Source: Candidatus Tachikawaea gelatinosa (lineage in GTDB: Bacteria > Pseudomonadota > Gammaproteobacteria > Enterobacterales > Enterobacteriaceae). Taken from it: a DNA stretch of 64,000 nt. Shown piece by piece: positions 19,280-28,916 of the stretch. The stretch lies in NCBI RefSeq assembly GCF_000828815.1, contig NZ_AP014521.1, positions 32,001 to 96,000 on the forward strand, read 5' to 3'. The position numbers and the translations under genes are program-made. How positions within the stretch are numbered: position 1 is the first letter of the stretch; the number at the start of each line of letters is the position of its first letter. The notes under the pieces were generated by a model. The model saw only the letters and a list, made by a program, of their open reading frames with translations, was not told the origin of the DNA and did not search any database.

Positions 19280-20623
19280 TTATATTCCTCCTACGTATAT
19301 TTCTGATAATAATACTGAACCACATTGAATACTTCCTCTATTTTCAATATCATTACCAATAGAGACAATATTTTTCCACATCTCTTTTAAATTTCCGGCA
19401 ATAGTAAACTCATTAACAGGGTATTGAATTTTTCCGTTATCAACCCAAAAACCTGCTGCTCCCTTAGAGTAATTTCCATTAATAATATTAATTCCTTGAC
19501 CCATGAGTTCAGTTATAATTAGTCCTTTATTCATCTTTTTTAACAATTGATCAAAATTGTTATTTTTATGAGTTATTGTCAAATTATATATACCATTTGC
19601 ATGTCCATTACTTTTTAAACCTAGTTTTTTTGCTGAATAACTATCTAATAACCAATTTTTTAAAATACCATCTTTCACAATAATGTTTTTTTTTGTAGCC
19701 ACTCCTTCTGCATCAAATGGAGCAGAAGCGATGCCTCTTAAAATGTGAGGTTTTTCTTCAATAGATATCCATTCAGGAAAAATTTGTTTATCTAAAGAAT
19801 GTAATAAAAAAGTTGATTTTTGATATACATTTTTACCATTGATAGCTGCACATAGACATCTAAAAAGATTAGTTGCTATATCAGCTAAAAAAATTACTGG
19901 TGTACTCATAGTAGATATTTTTTTTGGAGATAATTTACGTAATACACGTTTTGCACATGATTTACCAATAAATTCTGGTTTTTTTAAATCATCTATGATT
20001 CTACTAACAGTATAATCGTAATCAGCCTCCATTTTATTATTTTTTTCTGCAACTACTGATGTTGAGAGAGAATAATAACTTGTATAATAATCTTGTAACA
20101 TACCGTATGTGTTACCAAAAATTTTTATTTTTATATAACCATTAAAGTTTCCTCCTTCTGTATTAATTATTTTTTTGTCAAAATTAAGCGCAACTTTTTC
20201 AGCACAAGCGGTTAAATTAATTATTTCGTCAACACTAATAGTAGAAGGATGATATAAATCTAAATCTCTAGCTTTAAAAGCAAGCAATTCTTCTTCCGGC
20301 ATACTAGAAAAAGTATCTGGTTGACTATAATGCGCAATATCTAAAGCATTTTCTAATGTGGAATTAATTGATTTTTTTGAGAGATCAGTTGTAGAAGCAC
20401 TGCCTCTACGTAATTTAGAATAAATTGTTATATTTAATATTTCATCATTATGAAATTCAATGTTTTCCAGTTTTCCATAACGAGTTTTTACGTTTATACC
20501 AATTATTTTTTGTAAACTGATTTCTGCACCATCTATATTTTGGCATTTTATTTTTTTTATAATATTATTAATATCTTCTTTTTTATTAGAAAAAGTTTCT
20601 AAGTTTTTATTATATAGCATCAT
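19280..20623 (-). CDS. pmbA: Metalloprotease subunit PmbA/TldE
   Basis: PmbA (TldE) pairs with TldD in a cytoplasmic metalloprotease that trims small peptides such as microcin B17 precursor and the antitoxin CcdA. The 447 residues (E. coli 450) match through GNTYGMLQDYYTSYYSLS, GIASAPFDAEGVATKKNIIVKDGIL, LIITELMGQGINIINGNYSKGAAGFWVDNGKI and the GNDIENRGSIQCGSVLLSEIYVGG end. TldE itself lacks the zinc HEXXXH site, which is carried by TldD; tldD is not in this window. A terminator and rnpB lie upstream. Confidence 0.95.
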   Translation of the reverse strand: MMLYNKNLETFSNKKEDINNIIKKIKCQNIDGAEISLQKIIGINVKTRYGKLENIEFHNDEILNITIYSKLRRGSASTTDLSKKSINSTLENALDIAHYSQPDTFSSMPEEELLAFKARDLDLYHPSTISVDEIINLTACAEKVALNFDKKIINTEGGNFNGYIKIKIFGNTYGMLQDYYTSYYSLSTSVVAEKNNKMEADYDYTVSRIIDDLKKPEFIGKSCAKRVLRKLSPKKISTMSTPVIFLADIATNLFRCLCAAINGKNVYQKSTFLLHSLDKQIFPEWISIEEKPHILRGIASAPFDAEGVATKKNIIVKDGILKNWLLDSYSAKKLGLKSNGHANGIYNLTITHKNNNFDQLLKKMNKGLIITELMGQGINIINGNYSKGAAGFWVDNGKIQYPVNEFTIAGNLKEMWKNIVSIGNDIENRGSIQCGSVLLSEIYVGGI

Positions 20624-20670
20624 TTATAAACCATGTTTATGGTACATTGATTATCATATAAAATGAAAGT

Positions 20671-20706
20671 AACAAAAACAATACATTTGAACGTATTGTT
20701 TTTGTT
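20671..20706. terminator. Rho-independent terminator of rnpB
   Basis: A perfect 14-bp inverted repeat, AACAAAAACAATAC (20671-20684) with GTATTGTTTTTGTT (20693-20706), around an 8-base loop. Read on the minus strand it stands 12 bases past the end of the RNase P RNA and ends in a T-rich arm. That is where an rnpB terminator is expected, upstream of pmbA. Confidence 0.8.
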
Positions 20707-20718
20707 AATATAAAAAAC

Positions 20719-21052
20719 TACTAACCGATAAGCCGGATTCTGTCTTGGACAGTCATTCATCTAGATTAGTAATCACTTACTAATTCAAGCAGCGCTACCC
20801 TGATTTTATTTGTACGAGCAGTACAAAATCTTTATTCCGCCTTGCTCCAAGTGGAGTTTACATCGCCATATACTGTTTCCAGATATGCGGTGTGCTCTTA
20901 CCACACCTTTTCACCCTTGCCTAAATTGGCGGTTTTTTTTCTGTTGCACTAGTCGTAGGAATTTCACCTCCCAGGTATTACCTGGCACTTTGCTCTTTGG
21001 AGCCCGGACTTTCCTCTTTTTGATTTTTTAAAAAGCGACTGTCTAGTTAGTG
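20719..21052 (-). ncRNA. rnpB: RNase P RNA (type A), shortened
   Basis: RNase P RNA is the catalytic RNA that matures tRNA 5' ends. On the minus strand the universally conserved segments appear in order: GAGGAAAGTCCGGGCTCC, GCCAGGTAA...CCTGGG, CGAC.AGTGCAACAG, AAGGGTGAAA, GGTAAGAGCACACCGC, GTAAACTCCAC..GGAGCAAGG, and the 3' part TAGATGAATGACTGTCC followed by ACAGAATCCGGCTTATCGGTTAG. The ends (CTAACTAGAC / CGGTTAG) pair as P1. At about 334 nt it is shorter than the E. coli RNA (377 nt): the P3 helix has shrunk to a T5/A5 stem, and the segment between CCGCC and AAGGGTG (P9 in E. coli) is nearly gone. Ends are approximate to a few bases. Confidence 0.95.
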
Positions 21053-21073
21053 TTTTTTTAATAATATTGATAG

Positions 21074-22007
21074 TTATACTTCTAATTTTTCTTCATTTAT
21101 TGCAAATTTATACAATAAATTTTTTTGGATATCGTGAATTTTTGCAGTTAAGTATACTGCTTTTTTTAAAGAAAGTTCTTTTTTTAATAAAAAATAAGTT
21201 TTAATTATTTTCTTGTCAAGTATTTTTTTATTTAAATTTTTATATCCTTCTACTAATAAAACTAGTTCTCCTTTATATCTGTTTCTATCTTCTTTCAACC
21301 ATTCTATTAATTTACATATTTGAGAACCATAAATATGTTCCCATTTTTTAGTAATTTCTCGTGCTAAAACAATATATCTAGTTTCACCAAATGCTTTTTT
21401 CATATCTTTTAAGCTTTCTATAATACGATGATTAGTTTCATAGAAAATTAAAGTTCGGACATCTTTAGACAATGAACATAAAAGCTCGTATCTTTTTTTA
21501 GAAATCTTTGGTAAAAATCCCTCATAACAAAATCGGATACAAGGTAATCCCGAAGCAATTAATGCAGTAATTGCTGCACAAGCACCAGGTAATGCAATAA
21601 TTCGAATTTTTTTTTCTTTGCAAAGTTGCACTAATTTATAACCAGGGTCATTAATTAATGGAGTTCCTGCTTTAGATACTATAGCAATACTTTTTTTTTT
21701 CTAACAATTTTATCAACTGATGATTTCTTTGTGGTTCATTATAAGCATTAAATGATATATATTTTTTTTTAATATTAAAATTTTTGAGCAGAATACTAGT
21801 ATATCGGGTGTCTTCTGCTGCTATTAAATCTACTTTTGATAATATTTGTATCGCTCGTAAAGAAATATCAGAAATATTTCCGATAGGAGTTGGAACAATA
21901 TATAGCGTATTTGAAAAAAAAGTTTGTTTATCTAAATTATTGAAAATCTTTGAAAATTCAAGGTTCATATTATTTATATTCTGAAAATTGTTTATTAAAA
22001 CTTTCAT
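21074..22007 (-). pseudogene. rsmI: 16S rRNA 2'-O-methyltransferase RsmI, frame broken at a 10-A tract
   Basis: RsmI methylates the ribose of C1402 in the 16S rRNA decoding centre. The N-terminal frame (22007 down to 21672) gives LYIVPTPIGNISDIS and AEDTRYT, then falls off into a stop right after LEKKK. The rest (AGTPLINDPGYKLV, GACAAITALIASGLP, FYEGFLP-like and EITKKWEHIYG down to 21074) continues in another frame. The switch lies at a run of ten A (minus strand, 21691-21700); nine would restore one frame. Both halves are otherwise well conserved. This can be a true pseudogene, a gene rescued by polymerase slippage at the A tract, as reported in Buchnera and Blochmannia, or an assembly error. 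The motif usually SDAGTP reads SKAGTP. Confidence 0.9.
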
Positions 22008-22071
22008 TTATTACAATGATAATATTAACTTTTTTTAAAAAAATATTAATAAATAAATTTTAAATAGTAAA

Positions 22072-22153
22072 TACCGAAGATCGGAATCGAACCGACATGT
22101 ATTTCTACGGTTGATTTTGAATCAACTGCGTCTACCTATTTCGCCACTTCGGT
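22072..22153 (-). tRNA. leuX: tRNA-Leu (anticodon CAA)
   Basis: The minus strand folds into a long-variable-arm tRNA. The acceptor ACCGAAG pairs with CTTCGGT and A is the discriminator. The anticodon stem GTTGA/TCAAC encloses TTCAAAA, giving anticodon CAA (reads UUG). The T arm reads GTCGGTTCGATTCCGAT. It is close to E. coli leuX. The CCA end is not encoded (TTT follows), unlike in E. coli. It is the only tRNA I found in the window and stands between rsmI and murJ. Confidence 0.96.
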
Positions 22154-22314
22154 ATAATCTTAAATAAGATATTAACATTTTTTTTAATTTTAAAAAACTA
22201 AAGATTATCAAAAATTAATCAATAAATGTTATTTATTAAATTTTTTATATATTATTCATAATAAAATACTAATATTTATCATTATCAATACTATTATAAT
22301 ATTTTATAACAGAT

Positions 22315-23853
22315 ATGAATTTACTAAAATCATTTTTTTTAATCAGTTTTGCAACTTTTTTTTCTAGAATATTAGGATTTATTAGAGATGCAATCATTGC
22401 ACATATTTTTGGTTCAGGAAGTAATACAGATGCTTTTTTTGTAGCTTTTAAAATACCTAATTTATTAAGGAGAATTTTCGCAGAAGGAGCATTTTCTCAA
22501 GCTTTCTTGCCTATTTTAACTATATATAAAAAAAGGAAGGGAAAAAATAAAACAAAAATTTTTATTTCATATATTACTGGATTATTAATGTTATCGTTAA
22601 TTGTTATAACTGTTTTAGGAATTTTTTTTTCTTCTTATATTGTTTTAATAACTGCTCCTGGATTTCAAAATGATCAAAAAAAATTTATTTTAACTTCCTT
22701 AATGTTAAAGATTGTGTTCCCTTATATATTTTTTATTTCTATGACATCTTTAATAGCGAGTATTTTAAATACTTGGAATTATTTAATCATACCAGCATTT
22801 TCTCCATGTTTATTAAACCTTAGCATAATTTTCTGTTCTCTTTTTTTAATACCTTATTTTAATCCACCAATACTAATATTGGCTTGGGCTGTTTTTATTG
22901 GAGGGATATTACAATTATTATATCAATTCTTTTTTTTAAAAAAAATTAATATGTGTATATTACCTAAATTTAATTTAAAAAATCGCGAAGTTTGGGATTT
23001 TTTAAAAAATTTTTGTACAGCTGTATTTTGTGTGTCAATTAATCAAATAACATTATTAACAAATACTATTTTTGCTTCTTTTTTAGATTCTGGTTCAGTT
23101 TCTTGGATGTATTATGCTGATCGATTAATGGAGTTACCATGCGGAATTTTAGGCGCAGGAATTAGTAGCATTTTATTACCACTATTATCCAATAGTGTAT
23201 CTCAAAATAACACAGATCAATATTCTAATCTTATTAATTGGGGATTAAAATTATCTATTTTATTAGCTTTCCCAAGCGCTGTTGCTATTTATATTTTGGC
23301 TGGACCTTTAGTTATATCTTTATTTCAATATAATAAATTTACAATGTTTGATGCTCTAATGACAAAACATGCATTAATGGCTTACTCGTTAGGTTTGATA
23401 GGTTTAATTTTAACAAAAATATTAGCACCAGCTTTTTATTCATATAATGATATGAAAACTCCATTAAGAATTAGTATAATAACATTGATTATTACACAAA
23501 TGATGAATATAATATTTATAAAATTTTTTAAACACATAGGATTAGCTTTATCGATTGGATTATCAGCTAATGTTAATTCAATTTTATTATTTTTAAAACT
23601 AATACAAACAAAAAGGTTTTATCTAATTAATGGATGGAAAATTTTTTTACTACGTATATTAATAGCTATTATAATAATGATTATTACATTATATGGTTTT
23701 CTTAATTTTTATCCAGTATGGAATACTGGGACTATCTTTTATAGATTACTACGTTTAATTAGCATTTGTATTATAGGTGGAACAAGCTATATTTTAACTT
23801 TATTTATGTTGGGATTAAAAATAAACGATTTTATATATAAACATAACAACTAG
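22315..23853 (+). CDS. murJ: Lipid II flippase MurJ
   Basis: MurJ moves the peptidoglycan precursor lipid II across the inner membrane. The 512 residues (E. coli 511) form about 14 hydrophobic helices of the MOP exporter superfamily. The N-terminus matches closely: FFSRILGFIRDAIIAHIFGSG (around residues 15-35, in pieces) with the functionally needed Arg residues, then NLLRRIFAEGAFSQAFLPI, and later YYADRLMELPCGILGAG. Presence of murJ implies the bacterium still makes a cell wall. The terminal hydrophilic tail is short. Confidence 0.96.
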   Translation: MNLLKSFFLISFATFFSRILGFIRDAIIAHIFGSGSNTDAFFVAFKIPNLLRRIFAEGAFSQAFLPILTIYKKRKGKNKTKIFISYITGLLMLSLIVITVLGIFFSSYIVLITAPGFQNDQKKFILTSLMLKIVFPYIFFISMTSLIASILNTWNYLIIPAFSPCLLNLSIIFCSLFLIPYFNPPILILAWAVFIGGILQLLYQFFFLKKINMCILPKFNLKNREVWDFLKNFCTAVFCVSINQITLLTNTIFASFLDSGSVSWMYYADRLMELPCGILGAGISSILLPLLSNSVSQNNTDQYSNLINWGLKLSILLAFPSAVAIYILAGPLVISLFQYNKFTMFDALMTKHALMAYSLGLIGLILTKILAPAFYSYNDMKTPLRISIITLIITQMMNIIFIKFFKHIGLALSIGLSANVNSILLFLKLIQTKRFYLINGWKIFLLRILIAIIIMIITLYGFLNFYPVWNTGTIFYRLLRLISICIIGGTSYILTLFMLGLKINDFIYKHNN

Positions 23854-23922
23854 TGTTAAAAAAATTTTATCTATATTAGATGATATATAATATAAAAAAT
23901 TTCACTATAAATTGGGTATTTT

Positions 23923-24708
23923 ATGGGTTTTCTTTCAGGTAAACGTATTTTAATTACTGGTGTAGCAAGTAAAAGATCCATTGCATGGGGCATAGCAAAA
24001 GCTATGCATCAACAAGGAGCTGAATTAGCTTTTAGCTATCAAAAAAAAAAGTTACAGAGTCGAATAGAAAATTTTGCAAAAGAACTAAAATCTAATATTG
24101 TTTTACTTTGTGACGTATCGAGCGATAAAAACATAAAATTTATGTTTAATGAATTAAAAAATTTCTGGAAAAATTTTGATGGTTTTGTACATGCAGTTGC
24201 ATTTGCTCCTATTGATCAATTGGATGGCGACTACTTAACACAAGTTAGTAGAGAAGGTTTTATTACTGCGCATGAAATTAGTTCTTATAGTTTTGCTGCA
24301 ATGGCAAAAGAATCTTGTAATATGTTAAATGAGCAATCTAGTCTATTAACACTATCATATTTGGGTGCCGAAAAAGTTATTTTAAACTATAACGTTATGG
24401 GCTTAGCTAAAGCTTCTTTAGAAGCTAATGTTCGTTATATGGCAAATTCACTAGGAAAAAATAACATTCGTGTAAATGGAATTTCTGCTGGTCCAATAAG
24501 AACTCTTGCTGCATCTGGTATAAAAAATTTTAAAAAAATGCTATCACATTTTCAATCAGTAACTCCATTAAAAAGGAATGTAACTATTGAAGATATAGGC
24601 AATGTTGCTGCTTTTCTTTGTTCAAATCTTGCCAATGGAATAACAGGAGAAATTATTCATGTTGATAACGGATATAATATTGTTTCAATAAATCAATTAA
24701 ATTACTGA
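23923..24708 (+). CDS. fabI: Enoyl-[acyl-carrier-protein] reductase FabI
   Basis: FabI reduces the enoyl-ACP double bond with NADH in the last step of each fatty-acid elongation cycle. The 261 residues (E. coli 262) keep [20 protein letters not shown] (cofactor loop), the catalytic YNVMGLAK (Tyr and Lys of the Y-x6-K motif, about 156 and 163) and the substrate loop [13 protein letters not shown]. The residue equivalent to E. coli Gly93, in the loop that reads HSIGFAP there, is Ala (HAVAFAP here). Substitutions at that Gly are known to lower triclosan binding. Confidence 0.97.
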   Translation: MGFLSGKRILITGVASKRSIAWGIAKAMHQQGAELAFSYQKKKLQSRIENFAKELKSNIVLLCDVSSDKNIKFMFNELKNFWKNFDGFVHAVAFAPIDQLDGDYLTQVSREGFITAHEISSYSFAAMAKESCNMLNEQSSLLTLSYLGAEKVILNYNVMGLAKASLEANVRYMANSLGKNNIRVNGISAGPIRTLAASGIKNFKKMLSHFQSVTPLKRNVTIEDIGNVAAFLCSNLANGITGEIIHVDNGYNIVSINQLNY

Positions 24709-24816
24709 TTTTTTTTGATATTGTTGTTTTTATTAAAATGATATATTTTATTTAATATTTATTTGAAAATATTAAAATAATTAAATCTATTAATATAATA
24801 AGAAGGAAAACTTACG

Positions 24817-25287
24817 ATGGTTTTTCATATAAAAAACAATACTATATTAATAAAAAAAAATTTTAAAGCAATAAAAGAACATATTGAAGCATTTCAACAA
24901 ACACGAGAAGCACATCGTCATGAATTAATTGATGACTATGTTGAATTAATTAATTATCTTAAAAAAACGTTAGATATTATACGTCAAATAGATATTGCAA
25001 TATATTTAGGCGTGGCTCAGCCTACTGTTGCTAAAATGTTAAGACGATTATTTGAAGCTGGTCTTATAAAAAAAATGTCATATCGGGGAATTTTTTTAAC
25101 TGATAAAGGAAAAAAACTCGCCATAAAGAATCATAAACGTCACGTAATTGTAAAAAAATTTTTATTATCATTAGGAATAGATTTAAAAACCGCTCAGCTG
25201 GATGCAGAAGGCATAGAGCATCATGTTAGTGATAATACTTTACTTGCTTTTCAAAAATTTTATAAAAATCGTGAAAAGATTTTATAA
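24817..25287 (+). CDS. mntR: Manganese-dependent transcriptional regulator MntR
   Basis: MntR is a DtxR-family repressor that, loaded with Mn2+, turns off manganese uptake. The 156 residues (E. coli 155) contain the REAHRHELIDDYVELI segment, the helix-turn-helix VAQPTVAKMLRRL (about residues 68-80), the wing with RGIFLTDKGKKLA, and the metal/dimer region DAEGIEHHVSDNTLLAF with its His pair. An AAGGAAAA site precedes the start. The obvious target in this window is mntH, which has an MntR-box palindrome in its upstream region. I see no such box in front of mntR. Confidence 0.95.
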   Translation: MVFHIKNNTILIKKNFKAIKEHIEAFQQTREAHRHELIDDYVELINYLKKTLDIIRQIDIAIYLGVAQPTVAKMLRRLFEAGLIKKMSYRGIFLTDKGKKLAIKNHKRHVIVKKFLLSLGIDLKTAQLDAEGIEHHVSDNTLLAFQKFYKNREKIL

Positions 25288-25347
25288 TTTTTTTTGATTA
25301 TTTTTTTTAAATATATTTAATTGTTGATCATATTATTATAAATTATA

Positions 25348-27477
25348 TTATTCTTTTTGAGATTGAATTACAGTTATTGCAACTGTGTAAACAATATCTT
25401 CTACAGATGCTCCACGCGATAAATCATTAACTGGTTTATCCATTCCTTGCAAAATAGGTCCAATAGCATCAATTTTTCCGCATCTCTGTACCGCTTTATA
25501 AACAGTATTGCCAGTATTTAAATCAGGAAAAATTAATACTGTAGCTTTTCCAGCAACATTTGAATTTGGAGCTTTTATTTTTCCTATCTCTTGAATGGTA
25601 GCTGCATCATATTGTAAAGGTCCGTCAATAACTATATTAGGATATTTTAATTTAACTAAATTCGTAGCTTTTCTTACTTTTTCTACGTCAGGACCACTTC
25701 CTGAACAATGTGTGGAATAAGAAATCATTGCTATTTTAGGTTGAATACCAAAAGCTTTTGCAGAATTTGCTGATTGAATAGCTATTGTTGCCAATTCTTC
25801 ATAAGAAGGATTAGTATTAATAGCACAGTCTCCATAGATCATCACTTTTTCAGGAAATAACATAAAAAAAATCGATGATATTAACGAATTGTTATTTTTC
25901 GTTTTAATGATTTGTAAAGCAGGACGAAGAGTATTCGCTGTAGTATTAATTGCTCCAGATACTAAACCATCTACCTTTCCAAGCTTTAACATCATAGTTC
26001 CTAAAATAACGTTATCTTTTAATAATTTTTTTGCTATAGAATTTGTCATTCCTTTTTTTTGACGATATTTAACTAATGATGAAATATATTCTTCTCTTAT
26101 AAAAGACGGGTTAATAATTTTAACGTCTTTATTTAAAGATAACTTCATTGTTTTTGCAATTAAATAAATTTCTTTAGGACATCCAAGTAAAATACAAGTT
26201 GCAATTTTCTTATCAGCACAAATAGATGCTGCTTTTATAGTACGAGGCTCTGTGCCTTCTGGTAAAACAATTACTTTTTTTGTTTTCTTTGCTAGAGAAG
26301 TTATTAAATACTTAAAAGAAGAAGGTGAAAATTTTTCTTTTTTTATTGAATTATTTTTTAGTGAACGAATCCAATTTTGATTAATATTTTTTCCAATATA
26401 TTTTTGTATTATTTTGATACGAAAAATATCATCTTCATAAACGTGAAATTGATATTTTTTTAAAATAAGTAACGTTTCTATTATATTTAGATTTGTTTTT
26501 AAGATAGGTAAACTAGTTTTAAAAATCGATGCAAAAATCTTTTTTTTATTATAATTTATATTTTTATTCCCAATAAGAAGGACTCCGCTGATTTTAACTC
26601 CTTCTATTATAGCCAAAAATACAGCAGTAAATATATCTTCTCTATGACTTGGAATCATTAACAGTATTTCATCAGAAACAATTTTTTTTAAAATATTAAG
26701 GGCATTATCAGTACATAATACAACCGATTTCACACGAAATTTTTGAATATTACCGTAATTAATAATTTTTGCTTTTAAACTACGACAAATATCAATAGTA
26801 CGCATAATAGATGAACAGGAATAAAAAGGAATGCATCCTATAACAGATTTCATGTGTTTTATCTTTATTTCATCTTTTTCAAAAAGGTAAGTATTTTTAT
26901 AGTGCCTACTATTTTTTTGCTTAATAAAATCTTCCAAAGAATCATAAAATAATTTTTTATAACTATTTTGAAACGGTGAATTTTGTAAAAATATTATTTG
27001 AGAAAAACTTATTTTTTTATATGATAATTCTTGAATAGCTTGATTTGCATCATTTAAGCAAAAGTTTTTTAAAAAAAATATAGGTAAAATTTCTGCATTT
27101 AAAGAAACAGCAATTTTGTAATTTAAATCTAAAATAGATAAATCGTCAGACTTTTCAGTGAATCCTTCAATGAAGGTAATGTTTTTTGTTTTTTTATTTT
27201 GTTCATAATACTCTAAAACTTTTTCTATTAATTCATTTTCTTTTTTATCTTTCAATAATATTTGAGCAGATCTCATTGATAAAGCATTTTTTATAAAAAA
27301 AATTTTCTTTTTACTAATTTCTTCTGAATAAATTTTATTTAAATTTGAACGTCCAATAGGTTTAAAAATATTAAATGGTATTTCATGTTTTTTTATTATA
27401 TAAGTTAAACCTAAAATAACATTAAAAAATTGATCTTCTATATCATTAATAGGAATAATCATTATTTTTCGTGACAC
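25348..27477 (-). CDS. pta: Phosphate acetyltransferase Pta
   Basis: Pta converts acetyl-CoA and phosphate to acetyl phosphate, coupled with AckA to make ATP and acetate. The 709 residues (E. coli 714) have the full three-part enterobacterial form: an N-terminal P-loop-like domain (now very Lys/Asn rich), a central DRTGG domain, and the C-terminal catalytic PTA_PTB domain. Motifs of the last are VLPEGTEPRTIKAA (about 405-418), VDGLVSGAINTTANTLRPALQ, MISYSTHCSGSGPDVEKV and FPDLNTGNTVYKAVQR. It follows ackA by about 50 bases, as in E. coli. Confidence 0.97.
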   Translation of the reverse strand: MSRKIMIIPINDIEDQFFNVILGLTYIIKKHEIPFNIFKPIGRSNLNKIYSEEISKKKIFFIKNALSMRSAQILLKDKKENELIEKVLEYYEQNKKTKNITFIEGFTEKSDDLSILDLNYKIAVSLNAEILPIFFLKNFCLNDANQAIQELSYKKISFSQIIFLQNSPFQNSYKKLFYDSLEDFIKQKNSRHYKNTYLFEKDEIKIKHMKSVIGCIPFYSCSSIMRTIDICRSLKAKIINYGNIQKFRVKSVVLCTDNALNILKKIVSDEILLMIPSHREDIFTAVFLAIIEGVKISGVLLIGNKNINYNKKKIFASIFKTSLPILKTNLNIIETLLILKKYQFHVYEDDIFRIKIIQKYIGKNINQNWIRSLKNNSIKKEKFSPSSFKYLITSLAKKTKKVIVLPEGTEPRTIKAASICADKKIATCILLGCPKEIYLIAKTMKLSLNKDVKIINPSFIREEYISSLVKYRQKKGMTNSIAKKLLKDNVILGTMMLKLGKVDGLVSGAINTTANTLRPALQIIKTKNNNSLISSIFFMLFPEKVMIYGDCAINTNPSYEELATIAIQSANSAKAFGIQPKIAMISYSTHCSGSGPDVEKVRKATNLVKLKYPNIVIDGPLQYDAATIQEIGKIKAPNSNVAGKATVLIFPDLNTGNTVYKAVQRCGKIDAIGPILQGMDKPVNDLSRGASVEDIVYTVAITVIQSQKE

Positions 27478-27527
27478 AGAATTTAATCTCCCTCTAAAGA
27501 TTATGAAATAACTTACAGCATAAAAAT

Positions 27528-28736
27528 TTATATTTTATTAATCAAACTAATAGTATCTTTTGCTATCATTAACTCTTCGTTGGTAGGAATAATTAAAATA
27601 GGTCTTGTATTAATAGTATTAATACTACCAGATTTTCCATGTTTTATAATAGAATTTAGAACGTTATCTATGTTAAAGTTTAATAAAGATAATTTTTCGA
27701 TGGTTAATTGTCTAATTAAAGATGAATTTTCACCTATTCCACCAGTAAAAATCAAACCGTCTAAATGATTGTTCATTAAGGGTATATATGAAGCAATATA
27801 TTTAGATAAACGATGACAAAAAACGTTAATAGCACGTTGAGACGCAATATCTTTTTTGTAGTTTTTTTCTATATATCGACAGTCACTAGTAATTTCACTT
27901 AAACCGAATAATCCTGATTTTTTGGTTAATAGTTCCTTTATATCATCTATTTTCATATTTAATTGATTATATAGAAAAAAAATGATTGCTGGATCAATAT
28001 CTCCACTTCTTGTTCCCATTACTAAACCTTCCAAAGAGGTAAATCCCATAGAAGTATCAACACATTTACCGTTACAAATAGCAGCAATTGAACAACCGTT
28101 ACCTAGATGACATGTGATAATATTTAAATTTTTTAATGATTTATTTAAAATACTTGCTGCTTGATATGTAACATATTGATGACTAATTCCATGTGCTCCG
28201 TATCTTCTAATACCATGTTTCTTATATAGTTTATAAGGCAGAGCATATAAAAAAGAATGTTCTGGAATAGTTTGATGAAAAGCTGTATCAAAAACAGCGA
28301 TATTTCTTTGAGAAAGTTGAGGAAAATTCTTAATTGCAGATTTGATTCCGATTAGATGTGCAGGGTTATGTAAAGGCGCTAAATGAATAGATTCTTTAAT
28401 TGTTTCTATAACTTTTTTTGTAATAACAGTGGAATGTGTTATTTTTTCACCACCATGTACAACACGATGACCAATTGCAATTATATTTTTATAAATTTTT
28501 AAATTATTTTTTAAAATTGTATTAATAATCACATCCATAACTTCAATATGCGTTGCTTTATGTTTAAAAAATATTTTTTTCTCTATATTATTACTATGCC
28601 ATTTAATCTGTGCTTCTTGCAAATATAAACATTCCGCTAAACCCCATAATATTTTTTCTTCATTTTCAATATTAAATATAGCAAATTTTATAGAGGAACT
28701 ACCGCAATTTAAAACTAATGTATATTTATTTATCAT
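27528..28736 (-). CDS. ackA: Acetate kinase AckA
   Basis: AckA interconverts acetyl phosphate + ADP and acetate + ATP. I start at 28736, the Met of MINKYTLVLNCGSSS, which aligns with the E. coli N-terminus and gives 402 residues (E. coli 400). An upstream in-frame ATG at 28760 would add eight residues with no counterpart. Motifs are VLNCGSSSIKFA, HRVVHGGEK (catalytic region), FDTAFHQTIPE, CHLGNGCSIAAI, MGFTSLEGLVMGTRSGDIDPAI and FTGGIGENS. First gene of ackA-pta; it diverges from nuoA across about 310 bases. Confidence 0.97.
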   Translation of the reverse strand: MINKYTLVLNCGSSSIKFAIFNIENEEKILWGLAECLYLQEAQIKWHSNNIEKKIFFKHKATHIEVMDVIINTILKNNLKIYKNIIAIGHRVVHGGEKITHSTVITKKVIETIKESIHLAPLHNPAHLIGIKSAIKNFPQLSQRNIAVFDTAFHQTIPEHSFLYALPYKLYKKHGIRRYGAHGISHQYVTYQAASILNKSLKNLNIITCHLGNGCSIAAICNGKCVDTSMGFTSLEGLVMGTRSGDIDPAIIFFLYNQLNMKIDDIKELLTKKSGLFGLSEITSDCRYIEKNYKKDIASQRAINVFCHRLSKYIASYIPLMNNHLDGLIFTGGIGENSSLIRQLTIEKLSLLNFNIDNVLNSIIKHGKSGSINTINTRPILIIPTNEELMIAKDTISLINKI

Positions 28737-28916
28737 AAAATAAAATCTCGTTATTAACATATTAAAAACATAAGAGTATAAATTAAATTTAAAAAAAAAA
28801 TTATAAAATATACAATAATTTTGTTGTATTTGAATAAAATATGTTTAAATAAAAATTTATAACAAATTTTTCATAAAAATTATATGAATTGTAAAAATTA
28901 TAAACAAGATCAAAAG

